Positions 1 through 9,475 of a stretch of DNA of 64,000 bases are shown here, in pieces. Below the pieces are notes generated by a model. That model was given only the letters and a program-made list of their open reading frames with translations, searched no databases and had not been told where the DNA came from. The stretch is from Arthrobacter sp. B3I9 (GTDB lineage Bacteria; Actinomycetota; Actinomycetes; Actinomycetales; Micrococcaceae): the NCBI RefSeq assembly GCF_030816935.1, contig NZ_JAUSYO010000001.1, positions 682,001 to 746,000 of the forward strand, given 5' to 3'. The stretch's first letter is position 1; the number at the start of each line of letters is the position of its first letter. A program made the translations under genes and the position numbers.

Positions 1-1554
1 TTGCAGCGGGATCCGGATGAGGAAGCGGGATCCGTGGCCGTATTCGGATTCGACGCCGGCCGTCCCGCCGTGCGCTTCGGCGATTGCCGAGACAATCGCC
101 AGGCCCAGTCCGGATCCTTCGTTCCCGCGGCCGGGGTGCGCGCGGCCGAACCGCTCGAAGATCCGTTGTTGGTCTTCTGCGGCGATGCCGGTCCCGGTAT
201 CCCGCACCCACAGCACCAGCGTGTCAGCCTCCAACGGCAGGGCATCCGGCACCAACGGGTTGTCCGGACGCGCGGAGCCCCCCGGCGCCGTCGAGCATTC
301 AAGTCGGCTGCCGAGGGCGATGGTGGAGGACGGCCCGGTGTATTTGACCGCGTTGGCAGCAAGTTGGACCAGGGCCTGGGTGAGCCGTTGGGGGTCCGCG
401 TCCAGAACGGCATCGGCTGTCTCGTCAAGCTGCCAATGGCGGTCCGCCAGAACGTGGACTTTTTCCATCACCTGGTGCAGGAAGTCCGGGAACCGGACGG
501 GCTGGTTCCTGAGGAAATCAGGCCGGCCGGCGTTGGCCAACAGGAGCAGGTCATCCACGAGCCGCTGCATCCGGTCCACTTCGTCGAGCAGCACCTCCCG
601 CGTGGCCGTCACGTCGGCGGGATCGTCCACTGACACGAGTTCCAGATGCCCGCGGAGAATCGTCAGCGGGGTCCGCAGCTCATGACCGGCGTCGTCGAGG
701 AACTTCTGCTGCTGCTGTGCGCCTTCGTCCAGCCGTTCGAGCATGGTGTTGAAGGTCTTCATGAGCAACGTTACGTCGTCGGCGCCCCGGCGGACTTCCA
801 CCCGCTGTGTCATGTCCTCGGGACCGAAATCCTGGGTGGCTTCGCGCAGCCGCCGCAACGGGTACAGCATCCTGCCGGCCACCGCGCCGCCGAAAATGGC
901 TGCGGCGAGCAGCGTGGTAGTCGCCACGAGGACGTAGGTCTGGACCGAGGCCGCGAGGTGCTCCTTCACATCGTGGGTGTCCCGTCCGACCAACAGATAC
1001 GTCACCGGTCCGGGCGGGCCTTTCACCGGCACCACGACCGCCCGGAAATGAAGCGTCTGGGCCGTGATCTCGCCGAAAGCTGCGTCGGGAGTGCCGGTCA
1101 GGGCCACGGCGCCACTGTACAGCTCTTCGGCGAGGAGGTTCTGGCCGGGGCTGCCATCCACGGTCCATTCGACCTTCCCTTCGGTGATGCCTGCCATGAC
1201 CTCGTTGCTGCGCGGTTCGATGTCTTCCGCGGCCTCATGCAGCCCGTGCCTGAGGGTTTCCCGGTCGGACCGTTCCTGAGTCGGCACCAGCTTGACCACG
1301 GCATGGGCCTTGTCCAGGAGGGCCTGGTCCGTCCTCGCATCTGAGTCCTGGAACTGGACAGCGAAGGTGATGAGCCCCGCAACCACCAGCCCGGCGAACA
1401 TCATGAGCAGCATGGCCGCCACCACGCGAAAGCGCACCGAATGCGCACGGGCGCTCCAGCCGGGCTGTTCCGGATTGCCGCCCGGCGGTGGAACCGGCTG
1501 TGTGGACCGCGCCGCCCTGGCGCTTTCCCGCAGCCGGGTCAAAGTTGCGGTCAC
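1..1554 (-). CDS. sensor histidine kinase, 3' end outside the window
   Basis: Membrane histidine kinase, 518 residues present, open to the left edge; the last residues read like the usual kinase C-terminus, so little is missing. A GTG start at 1552-1554 follows AAAGGAG by a few bases. In order: a cytoplasmic tail, TM1 at about residues 45-67, an extracytoplasmic sensor region of about 130 residues, TM2 near 205-225, HAMP, HisKA with the H-box HELRTPLT (His about 291), the N-box QLAANAVKYT, DTGTGIAAED and the G-box GSGLGLAIV. It lies 12 bp behind the response regulator on the same strand and is almost certainly its partner. The H-box and catalytic boxes are intact. The signal sensed cannot be inferred. 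Confidence 0.93.
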   Translation of the reverse strand, partial: MTATLTRLRESARAARSTQPVPPPGGNPEQPGWSARAHSVRFRVVAAMLLMMFAGLVVAGLITFAVQFQDSDARTDQALLDKAHAVVKLVPTQERSDRETLRHGLHEAAEDIEPRSNEVMAGITEGKVEWTVDGSPGQNLLAEELYSGAVALTGTPDAAFGEITAQTLHFRAVVVPVKGPPGPVTYLLVGRDTHDVKEHLAASVQTYVLVATTTLLAAAIFGGAVAGRMLYPLRRLREATQDFGPEDMTQRVEVRRGADDVTLLMKTFNTMLERLDEGAQQQQKFLDDAGHELRTPLTILRGHLELVSVDDPADVTATREVLLDEVDRMQRLVDDLLLLANAGRPDFLRNQPVRFPDFLHQVMEKVHVLADRHWQLDETADAVLDADPQRLTQALVQLAANAVKYTGPSSTIALGSRLECSTAPGGSARPDNPLVPDALPLEADTLVLWVRDTGTGIAAEDQQRIFERFGRAHPGRGNEGSGLGLAIVSAIAEAHGGTAGVESEYGHGSRFLIRIPLQ

Positions 1555-1566
1555 GGTTTCTCCTTT

Positions 1567-2232
1567 CTAGGCCAGACGGTATCCGGCGCCCCGGGTGGTG
1601 AGGATCTGGTCTGCGCCCAGTTTCATCCGCAGCTGGCGCACGTACACGTCCACTACGTTGGAGGTGCCGTCAAAGTCGTAACCCCAGACGTGGCTGAGAA
1701 GTTGTTGCCGGCTCAGGACCTGCCCCGGGTGGAGCAGGAACATCTCGGCCAGAGCAAACTCGCGGGCTGAGAGCTCCACGGTCTTGTCCCCGATGCTTAT
1801 GGTGCGGGTATGGAGGTTCAGTTCCAGTCCGCCATAACGGAGGACATTGCCGGCAGGCGGGTCTCCGTTGTCGCCTGGCCGGAGCCGGGCCCTGATGCGG
1901 GCCACCAGTTCCTCGAAGCGGAACGGCTTGACCATGTAGTCGTTGGCTCCGCCCTCCAAGGCGGCCACGGTGTCCGCGGCCGAGCCGCGGGCGGTCAGGA
2001 AAATGACCGGGATTCCCACTTGGGCCTGCCGCAGTATGGAAAGGACCGTGAAGCCGTCCAGCCGGGGAAGCCCGACGTCGAGCAGCAAGAGGTCGAATTC
2101 GCCACTGGACGCGTAGTCCACGGCTTTGATTCCGTCCGCAACGACCGTGGGGGCGAAACCGGCCGCCCGCAGCCCCTTCTCAATGAACCGGGAGATACGT
2201 TCTTCGTCTTCGGCGATGAGTATGCGGATCAA
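1567..2232 (-). CDS. OmpR-family response regulator
   Basis: DNA-binding response regulator, 221 residues. The receiver domain has the acidic pocket AEDEE near the N-terminus, the phosphoacceptor Asp in LLLLDVGLP and the conserved Lys in MVKPF; the winged-helix Trans_reg_C domain fills the second half and ends in TRGAGYRLA. The frame stays open for another 59 codons upstream, but the family starts at the IRILIAEDE strand, so I chose the TTG at 2230-2232, which has AGGGGG just upstream. It is the first gene of a two-gene operon with the histidine kinase. The kinase presumably phosphorylates it; targets are unknown. Confidence 0.93.
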   Translation of the reverse strand: MIRILIAEDEERISRFIEKGLRAAGFAPTVVADGIKAVDYASSGEFDLLLLDVGLPRLDGFTVLSILRQAQVGIPVIFLTARGSAADTVAALEGGANDYMVKPFRFEELVARIRARLRPGDNGDPPAGNVLRYGGLELNLHTRTISIGDKTVELSAREFALAEMFLLHPGQVLSRQQLLSHVWGYDFDGTSNVVDVYVRQLRMKLGADQILTTRGAGYRLA

Positions 2233-2567
2233 GGTGGCCCCCTGGAAAAGCCCGGAGCCGGAAGGCCGGCAAAGCGCATGCTGCGCTGCCGGTATCCCCG
2301 GGTCTCTCAGGCCTACTCCAAAACTGCGGCGTCTCCTGCACGTGAGCTGGGAGGTGTCCGAGGCCCCAGCAGCCTCGAGGCGCCCGCGTGGCGGGCGCGG
2401 AGCGGACATCGGTGGTGTCCGTGTACAAGCTTTCCCGGGTCCGTCATGTGCGCGTTGGACCCGGTTCCCTTATCTTGCCCCTAGATTGATGCCTGCACCA
2501 CCCTGCGCGGCAGGCTTTTCCAAGGAAAACCGCAGGTGTGATGCTCCGCCGCCGGTTACCATGCGCT
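2233..2567. other. intergenic region between divergent genes
   Basis: About 335 bases between the response regulator and a small plus-strand gene. It must hold the promoter of the two-component operon. A 7-bp GC-rich hairpin (GCGCCCG/CGGGCGC, 2380-2398) is the only clear structure. No convincing gene was seen. Confidence 0.5.
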
Positions 2568-2801
2568 ATGGAAACGGCGGAGCAGACGTACCGGTCGGCG
2601 GAACGGGAGTACGCGTTGCAGCAAGCGCCGGGCAGGCCCGTCATTGTCCTCCGGCCCGTGCCGGTGACAGTGAGGGCCGTCAGCGGGAATGCGATCGCCT
2701 ATACCGTCACCCACGTGCTGGTGGAACGGGACGCCGGCGAGGAATACAGTCTCAGGTGGGAAGCCAGCTGGCAGGTAAAGCGGCTGGCGAAGGTTTCGTA
2801 A
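2568..2801 (+). CDS. small hypothetical protein (77 aa)
   Basis: Short reading frame starting at the ATG in the sequence ATGGAAACGG. I do not recognise a family. The product is soluble-looking and basic, with alternating hydrophobic residues in VIVLRPVPVTVRAVSG and a Trp-rich end (LRWEASWQVKRL), suggesting a small beta-rich fold. Codon use matches neighbouring genes, which supports it being real. An in-frame ATG 30 bases upstream is possible but would add a very basic extension. It stands alone between the two-component promoter region and the convergent phosphotransferase gene. Confidence 0.5.
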   Translation: METAEQTYRSAEREYALQQAPGRPVIVLRPVPVTVRAVSGNAIAYTVTHVLVERDAGEEYSLRWEASWQVKRLAKVS

Positions 2802-2865
2802 AACGGCACGGCTCAACCCCGTCGGCGAAGACCTTCTTTCTGCCGCCGAGGAGGATCCCTCAGTT

Positions 2866-3975
2866 CTATGACCCGCGCAGCCGTCTTTCGTCGAGGACGG
2901 CGAGGACCAGGGAGAAGCGGCCCCGCAGCGGCGTCGAGGCGAAACGGAGCCAGCGGGCGTCCGAGTAGGCGTGGAACCGGTCCGGACTCACGTGCAATTC
3001 GTGGGCAGTGGCCAGCACCTGCGTGTGTGCCGTCCGGTAGCGTTCGGGTGTCATGCGGTTTTCCCGCAGGCGAAGCTCCAGGAAGACGTCCATGCTGGCC
3101 ATGTCGAGGGCGGCCTCGGCCCGGGCCGTTCCATCGAAGTCCAGCAATCCCAGCGGGGATTGGCCGCCCGTGGCGATGATTTGCTTGTCGTGAAGGCCTC
3201 CGTGGGCCCAGACGAGCGGGTCCGGCGTGGTCCCCTGCAGCTCTGCGGTGACGCGCTCCGCTGCTGCCCGTATGGCATCACGCCGGGATGACAACGCCGG
3301 GTTGTTTTCGTTGTGCTGCAGCCAGAGGTCAACTGACCGCCACACTTTTCGGGCTTCAAGCGCGGTTGAATGGACCGGAAGGCTCGCAAGAACGTTCCGC
3401 GAGGCGGGGCCGCCGGTGCCGCCCACCTGCGCCACCCAGGCACGCGACCACTTCTCCCACGCGGCGGCGAAAGACTCATCGTCTGAAGTGGAGTCGATGT
3501 CGAACAGGGTAGGTCCGGGGATGGCGCTGAAATCGACGACGTCTTGGGGCCTCTGAGCCAGAACCCGGGGGGTGGTCAACGTGCCGGCGTCGAGCAGGAC
3601 GCCCAGTTGCGCGCAGCGCTCGGCGGCTGCGGCAGCGCGGCCGGGCCGGAAAATCTTGATGTAACGGCCCTCCGCCCGGACCACGGCGCGGTCGTAGGGC
3701 CGATATGTGATGAGCTCCCCCTGCTCCGCTTCCGCCCGCAGGCCGGGCAGCTTTGGATCATCCGGCGGGATGAGGCTGAAGTGCCCTTGCCGTAGCCGGG
3801 CGCCCCGCACGCCGCGCCGTCCTGGCGTAAAGACCTCCAGCACGTAGTCTCCCGGCGTCCTGTGGGGCCACGCCCGCCGGACCTCCCACGCGGTGCCCGC
3901 ACTATCGTGGGCGGACAAGGGGACCGGGGAGGTCCAGTCCGTATCGTCGCTGCCGCCTACGATTTCCCTTGCCAC
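2866..3975 (-). CDS. phosphotransferase-family protein (APH/choline-kinase fold)
   Basis: Protein of 369 residues with the C-terminal hallmarks of the aminoglycoside phosphotransferase fold: HGGLHDKQII, matching the catalytic Brenner loop (HGDxHxxN in classical members), followed by LLDFDG, the metal-binding Asp segment. In this copy the usual catalytic Asp of HGD is Gly and an Asp occurs two residues later, so catalysis may use a variant arrangement. The N-terminal 150 residues contain a beta-rich part (TPGRRGVRGARLRQGHF) and YDRAVVRAEGRYIKIFRPG, typical of the nucleotide-binding lobe. It sits 9 bp downstream of the SDR gene on the same strand and is probably co-transcribed. The substrate is unknown; antibiotic resistance should not be assumed. 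Confidence 0.75.
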   Translation of the reverse strand: MAREIVGGSDDTDWTSPVPLSAHDSAGTAWEVRRAWPHRTPGDYVLEVFTPGRRGVRGARLRQGHFSLIPPDDPKLPGLRAEAEQGELITYRPYDRAVVRAEGRYIKIFRPGRAAAAAERCAQLGVLLDAGTLTTPRVLAQRPQDVVDFSAIPGPTLFDIDSTSDDESFAAAWEKWSRAWVAQVGGTGGPASRNVLASLPVHSTALEARKVWRSVDLWLQHNENNPALSSRRDAIRAAAERVTAELQGTTPDPLVWAHGGLHDKQIIATGGQSPLGLLDFDGTARAEAALDMASMDVFLELRLRENRMTPERYRTAHTQVLATAHELHVSPDRFHAYSDARWLRFASTPLRGRFSLVLAVLDERRLRGS

Positions 3976-3984
3976 CTGCGCGGT

Positions 3985-4794
3985 CTAACCCTTCCGCCAA
4001 TCGTGCCCCGTGATGTGCGAGCCGGCCTGCGGCCCCATCTGCAGCATGCCGCCGTCCACAGCCCAGGTGGCGCCGGTGACATAGCTGGAGGCCGGGGAGG
4101 CCAGGAACGCGATGACGGCCGCCACCTCCCGGGCATCTCCCGGACGGCCGAGGGGGACACCCGGTCGGTCTGTCTGGGTGGGGTCCTGGTCCGTCTGTCC
4201 GGTCATGGGAGTGGCAATCTCCCCGGGGGCGACGTTGTTTGCGGTGATGCCGTGCTCGGCGAGTTCCAGGGCCATGGTCTTGACCAGCCCGCCCAGGCCG
4301 TGCTTGGACGCGTCGTAGGCTGAGGAGCCCACCCGCGGCTGGAGTTCGTGGACGCTGGTGACGGCAATGAGGCGTCCGCCCCGCCCCTGCTTGACCATGC
4401 GCCGGGCCGCTGCCTGCAGGCAGACGAACGCGCCGTTGAGGTTGGTGTCGAGGGTCTGCATCCAGGTCTCGAAGTCCAGGTCCAGGAAGGCCACGTTGTC
4501 GCCCGTGCCGGCGTTATTGACGAACACGTCCACACCGCCCAGCTCCTCCGCGAGCGCGTCAATGGCAGCCGCGGCTCCACGGACATCGGTGGTGTCCAGG
4601 CGGCGGACCACGGCCTGGCGCCCCAGGCTGCGGACCTCGTCCGCCGTTGCTTCGGCGCCTTCCTGATCGGAATGCCAGGTGATGCCGACGTCGAGTCCGG
4701 CGTTGGCCAGCGCCACAGCCGTGGCGCGGCCTATGCCGGAGTCCGAGCCCGTGACGATCGCTGTGGCAGGCGAGAAGCTGGTGGTGTCTTCCAT
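3985..4794 (-). CDS. short-chain dehydrogenase/reductase
   Basis: Classical SDR, 269 residues. The Rossmann motif TGSDSGIG is near residue 15, NNAG follows in the middle, the catalytic Ser is in VTSVHELQ, and the YxxxK pair is in YDASKHG. The region after it reads NNVAPGEIATPM, the usual PG motif, and the protein ends in a VDGGMLQMGPQ loop resembling glucose 1-dehydrogenase-like SDRs. It precedes the phosphotransferase gene with a 9-bp gap. NAD(P) preference and substrate cannot be fixed from sequence: the residue after the second beta strand is not the simple Asp or Arg signature. Confidence 0.9.
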   Translation of the reverse strand: MEDTTSFSPATAIVTGSDSGIGRATAVALANAGLDVGITWHSDQEGAEATADEVRSLGRQAVVRRLDTTDVRGAAAAIDALAEELGGVDVFVNNAGTGDNVAFLDLDFETWMQTLDTNLNGAFVCLQAAARRMVKQGRGGRLIAVTSVHELQPRVGSSAYDASKHGLGGLVKTMALELAEHGITANNVAPGEIATPMTGQTDQDPTQTDRPGVPLGRPGDAREVAAVIAFLASPASSYVTGATWAVDGGMLQMGPQAGSHITGHDWRKG

Positions 4795-4919
4795 CGTGCA
4801 GCCTTTCGTGTTGGTGGTCCCGAACCGGGAAACGCCTTCACGTTAGGGGCGTTGGCCGCAGCAGGCAAGAGGCAGTGCGGACGCATCCAGGAGCCTCACC
4901 TGCCGAACGGCGCGCACGG

Positions 4920-5168
4920 TCAGTGCGGAACCAGCCGTTCGCGGCCCGGGCCGCCGTGCAGGCGGGCGGTAGGAGTACGGATCTCCCGCGCCAGGAACCG
5001 GTACAGATCCACCGTCAAGACCTTGATCACGAGAACCGCGAGCGTGACCGAGCCGGCCAAGAGCAGCAGCAGGCCGATGCCGATAATCAGGGGCAGGTAC
5101 AAGAGGAAAACGCCAACAACTGCCGCGATGTAGCCGCCGGCGTAGGCAATAAGAGTGCCTTGATCCAT
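4920..5168 (-). CDS. small integral membrane protein (82 aa)
   Basis: An 82-residue protein beginning MDQGTLIAYAGG, with AAGGA upstream of the ATG at 5166-5168. Two hydrophobic segments (about residues 6-25 and 27-52, joined by LYLPLIIG) are followed by a short basic tail. The frame is open further upstream, but that part has no membrane character and no ribosome binding site. No family is recognised. It is divergent from the ABC exporter genes and lies behind the SDR gene's promoter region on the same strand. Confidence 0.65.
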   Translation of the reverse strand: MDQGTLIAYAGGYIAAVVGVFLLYLPLIIGIGLLLLLAGSVTLAVLVIKVLTVDLYRFLAREIRTPTARLHGGPGRERLVPH

Positions 5169-5386
5169 CGGAATCCTTCCGAAAAGCACGGGTTTCGGCG
5201 GGGGTGAACGGGCCGATAGATGTTTATAGCACCGGCCATCCGGACCCGCAAGAGGCCGCAAAATGGACACCGTGGACCGCCATGACACTCCGAGGATCAC
5301 GGCTGGCTGCCAGCCAGCCGTTTGACCACGTGCGGACGTAGACTGGCGTTCGAATCACTGTGTGGGACATGTGGCTGGGAGTCCGG

Positions 5387-7126
5387 ATGCTCTGGAAACT
5401 GCTCGTCGAATACCTGCGGCCGCAGCGGCGGCTGCTTCTCGCCGTCGTCGTCTTCCAGCTGGCGCAGTCCATCGCCTCGCTGTACCTGCCCACCCTGAAC
5501 GCGGACATCATTGATGAGGGAGTGGCGAAGGGGAACACGGCGTACATCCTGGGAACCGGCGGCGTGATGCTGCTGGTCACCCTGCTGCAGATCGCCTGCA
5601 CCATCGCCGCGGTGTACTTCGGTGCGAAGGCCGCCATGGGGATGGGCCGGGACCTGCGCGGCTCAATCTTCAGCCGGGTGGCGGAGTTTTCCGAGCAGGA
5701 GGTCACCCGCTTCGGCGCCCCCAGCCTGATCACCCGGTCCACCAATGACGTCCAGCAGATCCAGCAGCTGGTGCTGATGGCCGCCACCATGATGGTCGCG
5801 GCGCCCATGCTCAGCATCGGCGGGGTGATCATGGCCATCCGCCAGGACCCGCAGCTGTCCTGGCTGATCGCCGTCAGCGTGCCCGTACTGCTGGCCGGGA
5901 TCGGGGTGATCATCACCCGGATGGTCCCGCTGTTCCGGATGATGCAGACCCGGATAGACACCGTGAACAGGGTGTTGCGCGAGCAGCTCACCGGTATCCG
6001 GGTGGTCCGCGCCTTCGTCCGGGAGGACATCGAGACCGGGCGCTTCGGGCGGGCCAACGCGGATGTCACGGACACTGCCCTGCGCGCCGGCCGCCTGATG
6101 GCGCTCGCGTTCCCGGTGGTGATGCTGGTGCTGAACGTCTCGAGCGTGGCGGTGATCTGGTTCGGGGCGTTCCGGATCGAGGACGGCTCGATGCAGGTGG
6201 GCACCCTCATCGCGTTCCTGAGTTACCTCATGCAGATCCTGATGTCCGTCATGATGGCCACCTTCATGGCTATCATGATCCCGCGCGCCTCGGTCTCGGC
6301 TGACCGGATCGGTGAGGTGCTGCGCACCGAATCCAGCGTCAGGCCGCCCGAGCATGCGGTCCGGTTCCCGGCGGGAACCCGCCGCGGCGAGCTGGAGATG
6401 CACGGCGTCGGCTTTGCCTACCCCGGCGCCGAGGCCCCGGTCCTGAGCGGCATCAGTTTCACCGCCCGCGCGGGGCAGACGACGGCGATCATCGGCAGCA
6501 CCGGCTCCGGCAAGACCACCCTGGTGAACCTGATGCCGCGGCTCTTCGACGCTACGGCCGGGTCGGTCCGGATTGACGGCGTGGACGTGCGCGAGCTGCA
6601 TCCGGACCTGCTCTGGGGGCACATCGGGCTGGTCCCGCAACGGCCCTACCTTTTCTCCGGCACGGTCCGCAGCAACTTGCTCTACGGCAAACCGGACGCC
6701 TCCGAGGAGGAGCTCTGGCAGGCGCTCAACATTGCCCAGGCAGAGGACTTTGTCCGCGACATGGAGGGCGGGCTGGACGCGCCCATTTCCCAGGGCGGCA
6801 CCAACGTCTCCGGCGGGCAGCGGCAGCGGATCGCGATTGCCCGGGCGCTGGTGAAACGGCCGGAGCTCTACATCTTTGATGATTCGTTCTCCTCGCTGGA
6901 CACGGCCACGGACGCCCGGCTCCGGCAGGCCCTCAAGCAGCACACCGCCGGCGCCACGCTGGTGATCATCGCCCAGCGGGTCTCGAGCATCCTCGACGCG
7001 GAGCAGATCCTGGTGCTCGACGACGGCCGGATCGTCGGGCGGGGCACGCACGAGGAGCTGCTGCAGACGTCTGCGACGTACCAGGAGATCGTGAACTCGC
7101 AGCTCGCGGCGGAGGAGGCGGCATGA
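5387..7126 (+). CDS. ABC exporter half-transporter, degenerate-site subunit
   Basis: Fused permease/ATPase of about 579 residues: six transmembrane helices in the first 310 residues, then an NBD with Walker A GSTGSGKTT and signature VSGGQRQRIA. The Walker B segment reads YIFDDSFSSLD, so the catalytic Glu is replaced by Asp, and the switch histidine is Gln (IIAQRVSS). These are the known marks of the degenerate half of heterodimeric exporters of the TM287/288 or BmrCD kind. I chose the ATG at 5387, which has GGGAG upstream and gives the usual MLWKLLVEYLRPQ start; GTG 5360 is an alternative without a ribosome binding site. Its stop overlaps the partner's start by 4 bp. Drug or lipid export is likely, substrate unknown. 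Confidence 0.93.
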   Translation: MLWKLLVEYLRPQRRLLLAVVVFQLAQSIASLYLPTLNADIIDEGVAKGNTAYILGTGGVMLLVTLLQIACTIAAVYFGAKAAMGMGRDLRGSIFSRVAEFSEQEVTRFGAPSLITRSTNDVQQIQQLVLMAATMMVAAPMLSIGGVIMAIRQDPQLSWLIAVSVPVLLAGIGVIITRMVPLFRMMQTRIDTVNRVLREQLTGIRVVRAFVREDIETGRFGRANADVTDTALRAGRLMALAFPVVMLVLNVSSVAVIWFGAFRIEDGSMQVGTLIAFLSYLMQILMSVMMATFMAIMIPRASVSADRIGEVLRTESSVRPPEHAVRFPAGTRRGELEMHGVGFAYPGAEAPVLSGISFTARAGQTTAIIGSTGSGKTTLVNLMPRLFDATAGSVRIDGVDVRELHPDLLWGHIGLVPQRPYLFSGTVRSNLLYGKPDASEEELWQALNIAQAEDFVRDMEGGLDAPISQGGTNVSGGQRQRIAIARALVKRPELYIFDDSFSSLDTATDARLRQALKQHTAGATLVIIAQRVSSILDAEQILVLDDGRIVGRGTHEELLQTSATYQEIVNSQLAAEEAA

Positions 7127-9126
7127 GCACCACGGATAAGGCGACGCCGCCGGCCGCCCCCGCCGCGGCCCAGACCCCGGCACGGATTCCGCGGCCCGCC
7201 GGCGGACCCGGCCGCGGCGGACCCTTTGCGGGGATGAACATCCCGGCGGAGAAGGCGATGAACTTCGGCCCGTCGGCGAGGCGGCTGCTGGGGCAGCTGC
7301 GCCCGGAGCGGCAGTGGCTGGCGCTGGTCCTGGTGCTCGCGGTCGGGAGTGTGGCGTTATCGGTGATCGGGCCGCGGCTCCTCGGCGAAGGCACCAACCT
7401 GATCTTCGCCGGCGTCGTGTCCAAGGAACTGCCGCCGGGGGTGAGCAAGGCGGAGCTGCTCGCCCAGCTGCGCGCCGCGGGGGAGGACCAAAAGGCGGAC
7501 ATGCTCAGCGCCATGGCCCTGACGCCCGGCACCGGCATCGACTTCACCGCACTGTCCTCCGTACTGCTCTGGGCGCTGGCGCTGTATGTGCTGGCGTCCG
7601 CGTTCGGGTGGGTCCAGGCATACATCCTCAACGGCGTCGTGCAACGCACCGTTTACCGCCTGCGCGAGCGGATCGAGGCGAAGATCAACAGCCTGCCGCT
7701 GCGGTACTTCGACTCGGTCCAGCGCGGCGAGCTGCTCAGCCGGGTGACCAACGACGTCGACAACATCTCGCAGAGCCTGCAGCAGTCCATCAGCCAGGCC
7801 GTCACGTCACTGCTGACCGTGGCGGGCGTGCTGCTGATGATGGTTCTCCTCTCGCCCACGCTGGCGGTCATTGCGCTGGTAACCATTCCCCTGACGCTCG
7901 CGACGACGGCGGTGATCGCCAAGCGCTCGCAGAAGCTGTTCGTGGCGCAGTGGAAGCATACCGGCGAGCTGAACGCGCAGATCGAGGAGACCTACACCGG
8001 GCACGCGCTGGTGAAGGTTTTCGGCCGGCAGCCGGAAGTGGAGGAACGGTTCCGGCAGAAGAACGCCGAGCTGTACGGGGCGAGCTTCGGCGCGCAGTTC
8101 ATCTCCGGGCTCATCATGCCGGCCATGACGTTCATCGGGAACCTGGTCTATGTGGGGATCGCCGTAGTGGGCGGGCTGCAGGTCGCATCGGGGGCGATGC
8201 AGCTGGGCGATGTGCAGGCGTTCATCCAGTACTCGCGGCAGTTCACCCAGCCGCTGGCGCAGCTCGGGGCGATGGCGAACCTGCTGCAGTCCGGCGTGGC
8301 GTCGGCCGAGCGGGTGTTCGAGCTGCTGGACACGGAGGAGCAGTCACCGGATCCCGTTCCGTCCGTGGCGCCGTCCGGCGGGCGCGGGCGGCTGGTGTTC
8401 GTGGACGTGTCGTTCTCCTACTCGCCGGACAAGCCGCTGATTTCGGACCTGAGCCTTGTGGCCGAGCCGGGGCAGACGGTGGCGATTGTCGGGCCGACCG
8501 GCGCAGGGAAGACCACGCTGGTGAACCTGATGATGCGCTTCTACGAGCTGGACGCCGGGCGGATCACGCTCGACGGCGTGGACGTCGCCGCGATGTCCCG
8601 GCACGAGCTGCGCTCGCGGATGGGCATGGTGCTGCAGGACACCTGGCTGTTCGGCGGGACCATCCGGGACAACATTGCCTACGGCCGGCCGTCCGCCACG
8701 GAAGCGGAGATCCTGGAGGCGGCGCAGGCGACGTACGTGGACCGGTTCGTGCGGTCCCTGCCGGACGGCTATGACACCGTGCTCGACGACGAGGCCTCCA
8801 ACGTCTCCGCGGGGGAGAAGCAGCTGCTCACCATCGCCCGGGCGTTCCTGGCCCGCCCGTCGGTGCTGATCCTGGACGAGGCCACCAGTTCCGTGGACAC
8901 CCGCACCGAGGTGCTGGTGCAGAAGGCGATGAGCGCGCTGCGGTCGGATCGGACGTCGTTTGTCATTGCCCACCGGCTCTCCACCATCCGCGACGCCGAC
9001 CTCATCCTGGTGATGGAGAACGGCCAGATCGTGGAGCAGGGGACGCATGCGGAACTGCTGGCCGCCGGCGGGGCATACGCCGCGCTGTACGCGGCCCAGT
9101 TCGTGGCTCCGGTGGCGGAGGTTTAG
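7123..9126 (+). CDS. ABC exporter half-transporter, consensus-site subunit
   Basis: Second half of the exporter, 667 residues. A Pro/Ala/Gly-rich cytoplasmic extension of about 45 residues precedes the six-helix membrane domain, which has a long insert between the first helices (about residues 85-125). The NBD has Walker A GPTGAGKTT, signature VSAGEKQ, Walker B VLILDEATSSVD with the catalytic Glu, and the switch His in VIAHRLSTI. All catalytic residues missing from the partner are present here, so the complex should be a heterodimer with one active ATP site. The start overlaps the upstream stop (ATGA). The C-terminus AAQFVAPVAEV is echoed by a 39-bp remnant at 16307-16345. Confidence 0.95.
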   Translation: MSTTDKATPPAAPAAAQTPARIPRPAGGPGRGGPFAGMNIPAEKAMNFGPSARRLLGQLRPERQWLALVLVLAVGSVALSVIGPRLLGEGTNLIFAGVVSKELPPGVSKAELLAQLRAAGEDQKADMLSAMALTPGTGIDFTALSSVLLWALALYVLASAFGWVQAYILNGVVQRTVYRLRERIEAKINSLPLRYFDSVQRGELLSRVTNDVDNISQSLQQSISQAVTSLLTVAGVLLMMVLLSPTLAVIALVTIPLTLATTAVIAKRSQKLFVAQWKHTGELNAQIEETYTGHALVKVFGRQPEVEERFRQKNAELYGASFGAQFISGLIMPAMTFIGNLVYVGIAVVGGLQVASGAMQLGDVQAFIQYSRQFTQPLAQLGAMANLLQSGVASAERVFELLDTEEQSPDPVPSVAPSGGRGRLVFVDVSFSYSPDKPLISDLSLVAEPGQTVAIVGPTGAGKTTLVNLMMRFYELDAGRITLDGVDVAAMSRHELRSRMGMVLQDTWLFGGTIRDNIAYGRPSATEAEILEAAQATYVDRFVRSLPDGYDTVLDDEASNVSAGEKQLLTIARAFLARPSVLILDEATSSVDTRTEVLVQKAMSALRSDRTSFVIAHRLSTIRDADLILVMENGQIVEQGTHAELLAAGGAYAALYAAQFVAPVAEV

Positions 9127-9475
9127 GGCCGCTGCTGGTACAAGCGAAGAGGCCCGCAGCTCGGCTGCACGACTGGGCGGCGCACTGAACGATGAGCTCG
9201 TGTAGTGCGGTTCGTGCGAAGGGGCCGTCTTCGCGTGAATGGCGTTCGAGTCCCCGTGCAGGGTCGACGTTTTCAATGTGCGGACACCGTTCTCGTCCGC
9301 AGCTGCGAAGTTCAACTCCATACCGCAACTGCAAGGGCGGGGCAATGGTTCGCCCTACCGGGCCGTTCTTCGACACAACCGACATGCATCGGCACTTCGC
9401 TGTTCCTGTCCGAGGGTTGTTGCACAATCTACTAGATGGGCCTTCTGCTGAGGGTAACAACTACATGGGGATAAC
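9127..9475. other. intergenic region before the AAA ATPase gene
   Basis: About 350 bases with no credible gene. Base composition shifts from GC-rich to more A+T-rich towards the right. The stretch GTTCGAGTCCC near 9245-9260 resembles a tRNA T-arm, but no paired stem or cloverleaf surrounds it. It probably carries the promoter of the following gene. Confidence 0.4.

Noticed and set aside
1..633. Long plus-strand open frame at the left edge
   Set aside because: Shadow of the histidine kinase, whose minus-strand reading shows all kinase boxes.
9240..9265. tRNA T-arm-like GTTCGAGTCCC
   Set aside because: The flanking bases do not pair into a T-stem and no other tRNA arms are present.
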